Notes: generated by a model not told the origin, from the letters alone. A DNA stretch of 22,990 nucleotides from an uncultured Saprospiraceae bacterium (GCA_937973565.1 CALJKQ010000259.1:1-22990), one strand, 5' to 3'. Counted from the first letter of the stretch, positions 7,291 through 16,700 are shown. Translations and numbers: made by a program.

Positions 7291-8339
7291 TCCTGAATAT
7301 ATTGTCGTTGGTAATATTCCTGATAACTTCCTCTGGTAACATTCGTCAACCATTCTTCATTTTCAAGATACCAGGTGATGGTCTTTTTTAAGCCCTCCAT
7401 CAACGTATACTTAGGCCTCCATCCCAATTCTCTTTCAATCTTTGATGCATCTATGGCATATCTCAAATCATGACCTGCTCTGTCCTTAACAAAAGTGATC
7501 AGTTTTCTGGACTCACCCTCATCCCTTCCCAAAGCACCGTCCATCAGGTCACAAAGTATATTAACCAGTTCAAGATTGGTAATTTCATTGTGCCCGCCGA
7601 TATTATACGTTTCTCCCGTTTTACCGCTGTGAAACACTGTGTCAATGGCCTGGGCATGATCTTCCACATACAACCAGTCTCTGATGTTTTCTCCCTTTCC
7701 ATACACCGGTAGGTTTTTTTTTCGGAGGATGTTGTGTATCATAAGCGGGATTAGTTTTTCGGGAAAATGGTTGGGCCCATAATTATTGGAGCAGTTGCTT
7801 ACCACACATGGCATGCCATACGTGTGATAAAAAGCCCTTACCAAATGGTCGCTTCCTGCCTTACTGGCACTATAGGGACTTCGGGGATCATAAGCGGTTG
7901 TTTCTGTGAAAAATACATTTTCCAGAGGTAGCGATCCAAAGACTTCGTCCGTGGATATATGGTAAAACCTTCGATTCTCAAAATTTCCAGACCAATAGGT
8001 TTTGGCAGCCTGCAACAAAGTAGCAGTGCCCAACAGATTGGTTTTTACAAAAATCAAAGGGTCCGAAATGGATCTGTCTACATGAGACTCAGCGGCCAGA
8101 TGAATGATTCCATCTATCTGATACTTTTCCAGACTTTCTGCTACTTTGGCAGCATCTGTGATATCTCCCTTTACAAAATGGTAATTTTTTTCATTTTCAA
8201 TATCCTTTAAATTTTCCAGATTGCCGGCATATGTCAAAGCGTCAAAATTGACGACGTTGTATTGAGGATATTTTTTTACAAACAGTCTCACAACATGAGA
8301 GCCGATAAAACCCGCACCGCCAGTGATTAAGATGTTCAT
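7287..8339 (-). CDS. rfbB: dTDP-glucose 4,6-dehydratase (RfbB/RmlB)
   Basis: This short-chain dehydrogenase/reductase converts dTDP-glucose to dTDP-4-keto-6-deoxyglucose using bound NAD+. The 350-residue protein shows the nucleotide-binding motif GGAGFIG (7-13), the dehydratase-specific ISTDEVFG (128-135, with Thr130-Asp131-Glu132) and the YSASK catalytic pair (Tyr156, Lys160). Also present are NCSNNYGPNHFPEKLIP (182-198) and GKGENIRDWLYVEDH, both hallmarks of RmlB rather than of UDP-glucose epimerases. The companions rmlA, rmlC and rmlD are not in the window, so the end product (L-rhamnose or another deoxysugar) cannot be told. The start is an ATG 52 bases after the ugd stop, the second-longest internal gap of the sugar operon. 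The 3' end overlaps the deacetylase start. Confidence 0.95.
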   Translation of the reverse strand: MNILITGGAGFIGSHVVRLFVKKYPQYNVVNFDALTYAGNLENLKDIENEKNYHFVKGDITDAAKVAESLEKYQIDGIIHLAAESHVDRSISDPLIFVKTNLLGTATLLQAAKTYWSGNFENRRFYHISTDEVFGSLPLENVFFTETTAYDPRSPYSASKAGSDHLVRAFYHTYGMPCVVSNCSNNYGPNHFPEKLIPLMIHNILRKKNLPVYGKGENIRDWLYVEDHAQAIDTVFHSGKTGETYNIGGHNEITNLELVNILCDLMDGALGRDEGESRKLITFVKDRAGHDLRYAIDASKIERELGWRPKYTLMEGLKKTITWYLENEEWLTNVTRGSYQEYYQRQYIQD

Positions 8340-8391
8340 TTTTTAGGGTTTATGTGCTAAATAGTTTCCAATTTACGAATGTGTCCTATAT

Positions 8392-9693
8392 TTATCTTCC
8401 AATGCTTTCATAATGGAAACCCATGTCCAGCATATCTTTAACATTGTACACATTTCTTCCATCAAATACCGCAGGTGTGGAGAGTTTTGATTTGATCAAA
8501 TCAAAATCAGGCATTCTGAATAAACTCCATTCCGTTACGATGGCCAAGGCATCAGCTCCCTCCAAAGTTTCATACATATCGTCGCAATAGCTTATTGCTT
8601 CTGTCACCTGTTCCTTAAAGTTCAACATGGCTTCGGGGTCGTATGCTTTTACATTTGCACCTGCCTCGAGAAGTTTATGGATGATGGTAATAGCCGGCGC
8701 CTCTCTGATGTCGTCTGTTTCGGGTTTAAAGGCCAGACCCCATATAGCAATGGTCCTTCCTTCCAACTTACCGTTAAAATATCGGTTGATTTTATCGAAT
8801 AAAACTTCTTTTTGTTTTTCATTCACATGCATTACAGCATCGAGGATTTGAAAGTTGTATTCACTGTCAGCGGCTGCTTTTGATAATGCCAATACATCTT
8901 TGGGAAAACAACTGCCACCATACCCTACTCCTGGAAACAAAAACCTTTTACCAATTCTGGTATCGGAGCCCATTCCCTTTCTCACATGATCGACATCGGC
9001 TCCCAATCGTTCGCACAGATTGGCAATTTCATTCATGAAAGATATACGGGTAGCGAGATAAGCATTGGCTGCATATTTGGTCAGCTCAGCACTCCTGATG
9101 TCCATGACTATGATGGGATTGCCTTGTCTTACAAAGGGTTCATATAGTTTCATCATGGTTTCTTCTGCTTGTTTGGAATTCACCCCAATAACTACACGAT
9201 CCGGTTTCAGAAAATCATCAACAGCCACTCCTTCCCGAAGAAATTCAGGATTTGATACCACATCGTATTTATCCTTTAACAGTTTGGCACCTAAGATGGC
9301 TTCCACTTTTTCGGCAGTTCCCACAGGTACGGTGCTTTTGTCCACTATTACTTTGTAATCCTCAATCATTTCACTAAGGTCTGAGGCTACTTTAAGGATG
9401 TATTTTAAATCCGCAGAACCATCTTCTCCCGGTGGCGTTGGCAAAGCAAGAAAGATAATTTTTGCCTGTCGAATTCCTTCTTTTAAGTCGGTGGTAAATG
9501 TCAATCTCCCTGCCTTAGTATTTCGTTCAAATAAAACTTCAAGGCCCGGTTCATAGATGGGCACCTCTCCATTTTTCATTTTTTCAACCTTTCGTTCATC
9601 GATGTCGATACACACAACGTGGTTTCCGGTTTCCGCAAAACAGGTACCCGTGACCAACCCAACATACCCGGTGCCTACTACAGCAATATTCAT
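8392..9693 (-). CDS. ugd: UDP-glucose 6-dehydrogenase (Ugd)
   Basis: Ugd oxidises UDP-glucose to UDP-glucuronate in two NAD+-dependent steps. The 433-residue protein has the N-terminal Rossmann motif GTGYVGLVTGTCFAETG (7-23), LPTPPGEDGSADL (84-96), VDKSTVPVGT (117-126), SNPEFLREG (147-155), Lys206 in ELTKYAANAY and the catalytic Cys262 in GYGGSCFPKD (258-267). The C-terminal UDP-binding domain starts around IAIWGLAFKPETDDIREAP. GLVTGTCFAE and PTPPGEDGSADL are typical of the UDP-glucose type. UDP-GlcNAc dehydrogenases (WbpA, WecC) usually have GLP in the first motif. It therefore probably supplies UDP-GlcA rather than UDP-GlcNAcA. It is the first sugar gene after the regulatory pair, separated from upxY by an 84-base leader-like gap. 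Confidence 0.93.
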   Translation of the reverse strand: MNIAVVGTGYVGLVTGTCFAETGNHVVCIDIDERKVEKMKNGEVPIYEPGLEVLFERNTKAGRLTFTTDLKEGIRQAKIIFLALPTPPGEDGSADLKYILKVASDLSEMIEDYKVIVDKSTVPVGTAEKVEAILGAKLLKDKYDVVSNPEFLREGVAVDDFLKPDRVVIGVNSKQAEETMMKLYEPFVRQGNPIIVMDIRSAELTKYAANAYLATRISFMNEIANLCERLGADVDHVRKGMGSDTRIGKRFLFPGVGYGGSCFPKDVLALSKAAADSEYNFQILDAVMHVNEKQKEVLFDKINRYFNGKLEGRTIAIWGLAFKPETDDIREAPAITIIHKLLEAGANVKAYDPEAMLNFKEQVTEAISYCDDMYETLEGADALAIVTEWSLFRMPDFDLIKSKLSTPAVFDGRNVYNVKDMLDMGFHYESIGR

Positions 9694-9777
9694 AAATTAA
9701 GCTTTAATTTTTTAAATGGCTTCGCCGTCCTTAGGTCGCAACACCTACAGGAAATTCGAAACACAAACATTTGTTTT
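9694..9777 (-). promoter_or_regulatory. 84-base leader between upxY-like gene and ugd, with small hairpin
   Basis: This is the longest gap between genes inside the sugar operon. On the minus strand it can form a five-pair stem, TAGGT with ACCTA around the loop GTTGCG (9747 down to 9732), followed by a short GGC/GCC stem (about 9719-9727). A 12-base inverted repeat, ACAAA-CA-TTTGT, lies at 9763-9774 just after the upxY stop. I see no TAnnTTTG promoter and no U-tract, so it is neither an obvious promoter nor a terminator. RfaH-type factors recognise a small hairpin (ops) in leader RNA/DNA, so this could be a recruitment or pause site for the UpxY-like protein; that is speculation from position. 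Confidence 0.25.
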
Positions 9778-10338
9778 TCAAGCCGTTAATACTTCGGCTC
9801 GGTTTATTTTTTGCAGCAAATCTGCATCAATACTCAATTGTAAACTGAGGCCGATACTTTCCAGTTCGACCATAAATGTTTTCCTGCCTGTCTGCTTCAG
9901 CAATCTTGCATTCAAGCCGGCTAAATTTCCTTTTTTGATCACCACTCGGTCTCCTGCAGATAGAACAACCGGACCATTTTCTACGGCTATGTCCAGACCT
10001 TCTATCCTTTTCAGGACGTTAATTTCTTCTTCCCTGATGGGAACAGGTTGACCATGGTCAGAAATTATTTTTACTACTCTCTCCGTTTCCAATACTTTGA
10101 TAGCCTGGCTTTGTTGGATTTTCACAAAAACATAGCAGCCCAGCATTGGAATCTGGTAGGTTTTAAGCTTGCGCATATACCTTCTGGTCCGACTGATCAG
10201 CGGCAAATAAACTTCAACATTTTTTTTGCGCAACTGTGCAGCCACCTGCTTCTCGCTTCTGAAAGCTGTATAAACGGCAAACCATTCATACCGGGCGGTT
10301 TCTTTGCTTCTGTTTGTGGTATGGGACAATGTTCTCAT
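9778..10338 (-). CDS. UpxY/RfaH-like NusG paralogue (operon-specific antiterminator)
   Basis: The 186-residue protein has a NusG N-terminal (NGN) domain at about 16-110, starting YEWFAVYTAFRSEKQVAAQL and including YLPLISRTRRYMRKLKTYQIPMLGCYVFVK in two parts (44-73). A KOW domain follows, SAGDRVVIKKGNLAGLNARL (127-146). It is a specialised paralogue of the kind called UpxY in Bacteroides, where each capsular locus encodes one that lets RNA polymerase read through its own long operon. General NusG normally sits beside secE/rplK, which are absent here. Its ATG overlaps the stop of the upstream winged-helix gene (ATGA), so the two are coupled, and the sugar genes follow. The expected job is processive transcription of the genes below. 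Class is secure; the target operon is inferred. Confidence 0.88.
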   Translation of the reverse strand: MRTLSHTTNRSKETARYEWFAVYTAFRSEKQVAAQLRKKNVEVYLPLISRTRRYMRKLKTYQIPMLGCYVFVKIQQSQAIKVLETERVVKIISDHGQPVPIREEEINVLKRIEGLDIAVENGPVVLSAGDRVVIKKGNLAGLNARLLKQTGRKTFMVELESIGLSLQLSIDADLLQKINRAEVLTA

Positions 10339-10874
10339 AGCGTATCCTTTTCCCAGATTAAAAGTGCATTCTGCCCTCCTAATATATCTTCAGCCTGGGC
10401 AAGATCATCACGATCGTAGACTACATACCTTATCTTTCTCGATATAAGCTGTTCTACTTTTTCAATCAGCGTAATTAAATACTCCTTGTTTACCTCGCCT
10501 ACAAAGACCAGGTCAATGATACTGCTGTCTATTCCTTTTGCCAGCGCCCCTGCCACATATACTTGTTCAACATTTCCCAGTCTTTCAATAATATTCTCGA
10601 TTATTTTATCAATTCCGATTTGCTTGCGCAAAATATTGTGGACTTCCCTGTAAAGTGGGTGTTGGGTGTTGGCCTGAAAATACTTACGATTACCGGATGT
10701 AAATGAACTCAACATGCCGGCTTCTTCAAAACGATTGAGCTCAACCCTTATGGCATTGGATGATTCGCCAAATTCAGATTCCAAACTGCGGAGATATGCC
10801 TTATTGTTGCTGTTAAGAAAAAACTTCAACAACAATTTGATCCTGGTTTTGGAAGATATAAGGGCTTCAATCAT
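10335..10874 (-). CDS. Winged-helix regulator with degenerate nucleotidyltransferase-like domain
   Basis: The 179-residue protein starts with a helix-turn-helix region (about 5-75: LISSKTRIKLLLKFFL, then YLRSLESEFGESSNAIRVELNRFEEAGML and a wing, SSFTSGNRKYFQAN). This resembles ArsR/MarR-like regulators. Residues about 88-155 look like the MNT/Pol-beta nucleotidyltransferase fold: VAGALAKGIDSSIIDLVFVG aligns to the usual GSxAxG...SDIDLLVVG. Here the Ser of GS is Ala and the first Asp of the DxD pair is Ile, so catalysis is unlikely and the domain may bind a ligand instead. Such proteins occur beside upxY and SLBB export genes in Bacteroidota loci. The start ATG 10874 gives MIEALISSKTRIK; an in-frame TTG at 10898 would start inside a promoter-like palindrome. 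It probably regulates this locus, including itself; no target is proven. Confidence 0.72.
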   Translation of the reverse strand: MIEALISSKTRIKLLLKFFLNSNNKAYLRSLESEFGESSNAIRVELNRFEEAGMLSSFTSGNRKYFQANTQHPLYREVHNILRKQIGIDKIIENIIERLGNVEQVYVAGALAKGIDSSIIDLVFVGEVNKEYLITLIEKVEQLISRKIRYVVYDRDDLAQAEDILGGQNALLIWEKDTL

Positions 10875-10877
10875 TAA

Positions 10878-10903
10878 TTGAGTAAAATAATTACTCAAAA
10901 ATA
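10878..10903 (-). promoter_or_regulatory. Predicted promoter -7 box overlapped by perfect inverted repeat (candidate operator)
   Basis: A perfect 8-base inverted repeat (TTGAGTAA at 10878-10885, spacer of 5, TTACTCAA at 10891-10898) lies 4 bases upstream of the winged-helix gene's ATG. On the minus strand TATTTTTG (10903 to 10896) matches the Bacteroidota -7 consensus TAnnTTTG and shares three bases with the palindrome. The predicted transcription start would fall near 10891, inside the repeat. A clear -33 TTTG at standard spacing is not seen. The geometry suits autorepression by the winged-helix protein encoded just downstream, which is inference. Confidence 0.42.
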
Positions 10904-10947
10904 ACGAAAATCTGCAAAAAAATGTTGCTTCAAATATTAATTATACA

Positions 10948-13776
10948 TTAATCTACACTCCTGATCAATAGAATCAGCGATAAAATAGCGGTCGCCTGGG
11001 CGATACTGTCTTTTAGAACATCACCCCAGTTTATATCCTTTTCCTCCTTTTTCTCTTCTTCCGTCTTCTTTTTCTTGAATGGTACATTGATGGTAGACCC
11101 CTCCTTTACGTCGGGGTATTTTCTGTAAAATAGCCTGTTTTTGACCTTCTCTACCCTTCCATTTTTGTGTTCAACGGTGATTCTGGTTATGTCGCCGTTT
11201 TCATCAATGCCACCGGCGTAATTGTCGATATAATAAAGCGCGTCTTTACCGGCCTCAAATGCGACATTGATTTTGCCATTTTCCAGCAATTTGCTGCCAT
11301 ATAACTCATCATAATTGGTAGCGCCAACAATAGATACAATGTTGTCTTGCTTAGGAATGGAAATCACATCGTCTGCTTTTAAGATGATATTCTGCGAACT
11401 ACCGGATTTTTCCATAGCATTCTTCAGGTTGATAACTACATTACCCGTGTTGCCGTCCAGTCTGAACAAGCTCGCTCCTTCTATATAAGCCTCTTTCGTC
11501 AGTCCACCGGCCATTTCAATAAGATCAGTCAACCGCATGTTTTCTTTCAACAAGGAATAAATTCCGGGATACACCACCTCTCCTTCTATGATCACGTTGC
11601 GCAAAGGCTCAAATTCAGGTGCATACCTCACATAAATCTGATCATAGGGTTTCAGCTTATAGTCTTTGACGATATTAAGCGTCAGATCACCTTTTAAATC
11701 TATATAGTCCTTTTTGGTAGTGGTTTTTTTATCTGATGACAAATCCAGTGAAAAAACATCAATTCTATTAGGAGCTGCTTCTTGCTTAAGACCCCCACTC
11801 AACAAGATGGCATCTTTCAGTGTCAGGGTAGGATTGTAAAGATAATCACCCGGCTTTCTTACAGCCCCTCCAACTTTAATATATGCTTTGTCTGTATATT
11901 CAGCGTTTTTATAAACGAATATACTATCATAGGGACTCAATGCAATATCGGTACTCATATCCGTTTTTTGAGAAATGGATTTGATGTCTATGAAGTAATA
12001 CTCCTGGGTTATTTCATCGCCCTTTTTTCTAAATAAATAGGCAAAATCAGCCGCATCCTCCTTCAAACCACCAGCCAAAAACAAGGCGTCACTTACTTTC
12101 ATGTTGCCATCTGCACCCAACTCAAATTTCAGTGGTGTTCTTACGGCACCGGATACCGTTACTTTATAGGTTTCTGCAAAATCTGATAACGCTCTTACCG
12201 TAATCACATCTCCTTTTTGCAATTCAGGATTGGCACTGCTATTTGCTCCATCCAAAGCTGATTTTACATCAATGATTTCATAACGAACTGTTTTCAAATC
12301 ACTGTTATACCTTCTCAAATAAGCGGTTTCTAAAACAGCATTTTCTTTCAAAACGGCTCTCCTGATCAAATCGGCCACACGCATTCCTGTCACAAAGGCA
12401 TATTCTCCGGTATCTCTTACGGCACCATATATAGATACTTTATTTTCAATGCCATCTTCGATTTGTCCTATTATGACTTCATCTCCATTTCTTAGTATAA
12501 AGTTCTTTTTACCTCCTTCCAAATCACTGATGTCAGCATTCAAAATCAACTCCTGGTCATTTTCAAATCTTTTGATCTTTACATTTCGTTTCAATGCACC
12601 CGGTTTGAGACCACCGGCATATTTTATCAAATGCATCAGATTTTCCTGATCCAACAACTCATATTTCATAGGCCTGTTGATTCCGCCTGCGATGGATATT
12701 ACTTTTTGGGCTACCGGAACTTGGATATAATCGTTGTCCTGTAAATAAAACTCCTGCGAAACTACCGGGTTATTTAAAAATGCATACACATCAACCGTCT
12801 TCGGTGCTTTACCGGGTCGCAAAAGTTTAATTTGCCTGACACTTCCCAGGTTGCCGGGCCCACCCGCTGCTACAAGAGCATTGAACGCTGTATTTACAGC
12901 CGAGATATGGAAACTTCCATTATTAAAAACTTCGCCAAAAATGTTGACATTTATCGTTCGGGCAGTGGTAACGGTGAGTTTAAAATTATTGGGAGAAAAT
13001 ACAAATCTGTTCCTTAAATTTTTCTTGAGCAGAGACTCAGCCTCTTCCACCGTAAGTCCGGCAACATAATACCGTGGCAAATTCTCAGGCTGTATATATC
13101 CTTCTTTTGAAACCTCCAAAGAAATATTGGCTTGTGATGCATCAAAAATGGAAATGGCTACCACATCTCCAGGACCCAAAACATATGACCTGGGCGGCTT
13201 TGCATCCTCTGTTGTGCGATACAGTTTCAGGCTATTGTCACGAAACAATTGTTGCCCGAATGTTTCTGCTTCAGGCAAGCCCTCTCTTAGGTTTTCCTGG
13301 AGCTTCTCGGAAACGGCTTCCTCCAGTGATGCTCCTTTTTCAACCGCTTTCTTGATGTCAGTGGTCGATTTGGTAGCCATCCGTGCATCGTTTGCAGTTT
13401 TCTGTTTAAGGGTATCTCTCTTATCAATGTCCTCTTTCAAACTATCCCTTACCCCTGTTTTGGTGCTATCGGCTTCTATGCTTCCGCCCCGTTCTTTCTT
13501 TTTGGCCTCGTTTTTATTCTCCTTTTCCAATTTTTCCAGGGCTTCTTTCACTTCTTTTTCAATCCTTAGCAATTCTTGCGTATTGTTAGGATCAATATTG
13601 TCAAGATTTATCCCCCTTCTGAACATTTCAGCCCTGAATTGAGCCTCCGTTATACCCCGCTTGGCTAGTTCTGCTCTTGCAGCAGACTCACTCATGACCT
13701 GGGCGTTAATATATAAAGAACTGAATATCAGTAATATTACAGTAAAAAATTTCATTATTCTGACTTGAAGTTTCAT
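10948..13776 (-). CDS. Giant multi-SLBB polysaccharide export outer-membrane protein (Wza-like)
   Basis: This 942-residue protein is likely the outer-membrane/periplasmic export channel for the polysaccharide. It has a Sec signal peptide (about 1-26, hydrophobic FFTVILLIFSSLYINA) without a lipobox, and an N-terminal charged, helix/coiled-coil-prone region (about 30-165, rich in Glu and Lys). A Poly_export domain follows (about 197-270, YVLGPGDVVAISIFD). Repeated SLBB domains start near 274, 358, 446, 537, 632 and 727, each with a core like GAVRxPGxY...LxDxIxxAGGL. A divergent seventh lies at about 813-870, then a Lys/Glu linker and a C-terminal hydrophobic helix (about 921-938). E. coli Wza is only about 380 residues and is a lipoprotein. 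The ATG at 13776 overlaps the metH stop (ATGA). A start at 13755, MKFFTVILL, also gives a good signal peptide. A 49-base A/T-rich gap follows the gene, then the regulator. Confidence 0.9.
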   Translation of the reverse strand: MKLQVRIMKFFTVILLIFSSLYINAQVMSESAARAELAKRGITEAQFRAEMFRRGINLDNIDPNNTQELLRIEKEVKEALEKLEKENKNEAKKKERGGSIEADSTKTGVRDSLKEDIDKRDTLKQKTANDARMATKSTTDIKKAVEKGASLEEAVSEKLQENLREGLPEAETFGQQLFRDNSLKLYRTTEDAKPPRSYVLGPGDVVAISIFDASQANISLEVSKEGYIQPENLPRYYVAGLTVEEAESLLKKNLRNRFVFSPNNFKLTVTTARTINVNIFGEVFNNGSFHISAVNTAFNALVAAGGPGNLGSVRQIKLLRPGKAPKTVDVYAFLNNPVVSQEFYLQDNDYIQVPVAQKVISIAGGINRPMKYELLDQENLMHLIKYAGGLKPGALKRNVKIKRFENDQELILNADISDLEGGKKNFILRNGDEVIIGQIEDGIENKVSIYGAVRDTGEYAFVTGMRVADLIRRAVLKENAVLETAYLRRYNSDLKTVRYEIIDVKSALDGANSSANPELQKGDVITVRALSDFAETYKVTVSGAVRTPLKFELGADGNMKVSDALFLAGGLKEDAADFAYLFRKKGDEITQEYYFIDIKSISQKTDMSTDIALSPYDSIFVYKNAEYTDKAYIKVGGAVRKPGDYLYNPTLTLKDAILLSGGLKQEAAPNRIDVFSLDLSSDKKTTTKKDYIDLKGDLTLNIVKDYKLKPYDQIYVRYAPEFEPLRNVIIEGEVVYPGIYSLLKENMRLTDLIEMAGGLTKEAYIEGASLFRLDGNTGNVVINLKNAMEKSGSSQNIILKADDVISIPKQDNIVSIVGATNYDELYGSKLLENGKINVAFEAGKDALYYIDNYAGGIDENGDITRITVEHKNGRVEKVKNRLFYRKYPDVKEGSTINVPFKKKKTEEEKKEEKDINWGDVLKDSIAQATAILSLILLIRSVD

Positions 13777-16700
13777 TCAAATGATTTATAGTTCAAATTC
13801 GGTGCCAACCATTTCTCCCATTCTTCCAAACATTTGCCACTTCTTGCCACCAAAGATTCTATTTGATCCTTTCCAATAGCACCCAAACCAAAATAACGGG
13901 CGTCCGGATGACTAAAATAAAATCCACTTACACTGGCCGCAGGGTACATGGCTTTGCTCTCTGTCAATTGGATCCCTGTATTGGCTTCAACGTCCAACAT
14001 GGTCCAGATGGTATCTTTTTGAGTGTGATCCGGACAAGCGGGATAACCGGGCGCGGGCCTTATGCCCCGGTACTTTTCACCGATCAGTCTTTCGTAATCC
14101 AAATTTTCCTCCGGGGCGTACGCCCAGTATTGGGTTCTGGTCTTAAAGTGAAGGTATTCCGCTGCTGCTTCTGCCAGTCGATCTGCCAAAGATTTCAGCA
14201 AGATCGCATTGTAATCGTCATGTTGACTTTCGAAATTTTTGATGTGGCTCTCAATGCCCAATCCCGCTGTAACGGCGAACATACCTATGTAGTCTGTCTG
14301 CTCTTCATCTGCGGGAACTATGTAATCACTCAAACAATAATAGGGCAAGCCGTCTGCTTTTTTCCTTTGTTGTCTCAGAAAATGAAGCCTTGCCTGCTCT
14401 TCATTCCTGTTTTCATCTTTCCATATAATCACATCGTTCCCTTCTGCGTTGGCCGGAAAAAACCCATAGACGCCCTTCATTTGCAGCCAGCCTTCTTTTT
14501 GGATCTTGTCCAACATTTCCAGCCCATGTTGCAAAAGTTCTGTTGCCTCTTTGCCAACCACCTTGTCCTCCAATATTGCCGGATATTTGCCCGCTAACTG
14601 CCAGGATTGGAAAAAGGGTGTCCAGTCGATAAATGGCTTCAGCATCTCAACGGTAAAATCAATAGCAGTCACTGTTGTTGCCTTCGGTTGGGGTGCTGTA
14701 TATTGTTTCCAGTCCAACAAAGGCTTTTGTGCATTGGCCTCATCTATGGCAATGTATTCTTTATCAAACTTGCCGGATAACCTCTGTTCACGCAAGCTTT
14801 CATAATCCTTTTTATATTGTTGCACAACAGAATTTTTAACATTGGTGTCGTCTGACAAAAGACTACCCGCTACGGTGACACTGCGGCTGGCATCCAGCAC
14901 ATGAATCACCGGCCCGCTGTATTCTGTGTCTATTCTCAGGGCTGTATGGGTCTTGGAAGTGGTAGCTCCACCAATCAGCAAAGGGAGTTTCATACCCATT
15001 CTTTCCATTTCCCTTGCCACACCGGACATCTCATCCAAAGATGGGGTAATCAGACCACTCAGGCCAATGATATCTACCTGCTGTTTCACTGCTTCCTCCA
15101 ATATCTTGGCGGTAGGCACCATTACCCCCAAATCAATGATGTCATATGCATTACATGCCAGCACAACGCCAACTATATTTTTTCCAATGTCGTGTACATC
15201 TCCTTTGACCGTAGCCAACAAAATCTTACCCTTGGAACTGGCATTGTTACCCTGCTTTTCTGCTTCAATATATGGGGTAAGATAAGCTACAGCCTGTTTC
15301 ATCACCCTCGCACTTTTTACGACCTGGGGCAAAAACATTTTACCGCTGCCAAACAAATCTCCTACCACATTCATACCGTCCATCAGGGGTCCTTCAATGA
15401 TTTGCAAAGAGGTGCTGTACATTCCGCGGGCTTCCTCAACATCCTTTTCAATGTGTTCGGTGATGCCCTTAACCAGCGCATGGATAATCCGCTCCTGAAC
15501 GCTGGTCTGGCGCCATAGCTCATCTTTTTGTAATACTTTGCCTCCGCCCTTTATCGTCTCTGCATAGCTTACCAATGCTTCGGTAGCTCCTTCGTGTCTG
15601 TTAAACAGCACATCTTCGACCTTGACCAATAAGCTGGGTTCAACTTCCTCGTACACTTCAATCATACCTGCATTGACGATGCCCATATCCATGCCTGCTT
15701 TAATGGCATGGTATAGAAATGCTGCGTGCATGGCTTCCCGTACCTTGTCGTTACCCCTGAATGAAAAGGATATATTACTCACACCTCCGCTGATCTTACA
15801 TCCCGGACACTGTGCTTTAATCTGTTTGCAGGCTTCTATAAAATAGATAGCGTATTCGTTGTGCTCTTTGATTCCGGTAGCAACGGCAAAAATATTGGGG
15901 TCAAATATGATATCAGTGGGAGACATCCCTGCTTCCTCTGTTAATATTTTATATGCGCGATTACATATTGCCACTTTGCGTTCTACCGTATCTGCCTGTC
16001 CTTCTTCATCAAAAGCCATAACCACCACTGCCGCACCATACTTTCTTGCCAGACTCGCATGTTGAAGGAATCTTTCCTTGCCTTCTTTCAGTGAGATGGA
16101 ATTGATTATGCATTTTCCCTGCACACATTTTAAACCGGTTTCTATCACAGACCACTTACTACTATCGATCATCACGGGTACCCTGGCAATATCGGGTTCT
16201 GACATGACCAAATGCAAAAATGTTTCCATTGCTTTTTCACTGTCGAGTAAGCCCTCATCCATATTGACATCGATGATCTGTGCACCGGCTTCAACCTGTT
16301 GACGGGCAACCGCAAGCGCTTCGTTGTATTTCCCCTCCAAAATCAACCTGGCAAACATGCGACTCCCTGTCACATTGGTGCGCTCCCCTATATTGATGAA
16401 GTTGAGGTCTGGTCTTACAACCAAAGCTTCCAGACCGGAATAGGCCGATAATTTTTCTTTTTTTACCAGAGGCCGTGGTCTCAATCCTTTTACCGCCTCT
16501 GCCATGGCCTTGATGTGATCCGGTGTGGTACCACAACAACCTCCAATGATATTGACAAATTGACTTTCAACAAACTCCTGGATGTAGGCCTTCATTTGCT
16601 CCGGACTCTGGTCGTAGCCTCCCATTTCATTGGGCAGACCGGCATTGGGGTAGGCACTAATGTAAAATTGACTGATGTCTGCCAATTCTTTGAGGTGCGG

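Noticed and set aside
8340..8391. Internal promoter between ugd and rfbB
   Set aside because: No TAnnTTTG box is present in this 52-base gap.
13127..13642. Plus-strand 171-codon open frame opposite the SLBB gene
   Set aside because: Ser/Phe-rich translation is the antisense of the Lys/Glu-rich region of the export protein; no independent evidence.
13863..14597. Long plus-strand open frames inside metH (also at 14901-15518)
   Set aside because: They are antisense to conserved, motif-rich metH coding sequence and have no recognisable domains; they mirror the codon bias of the true gene.
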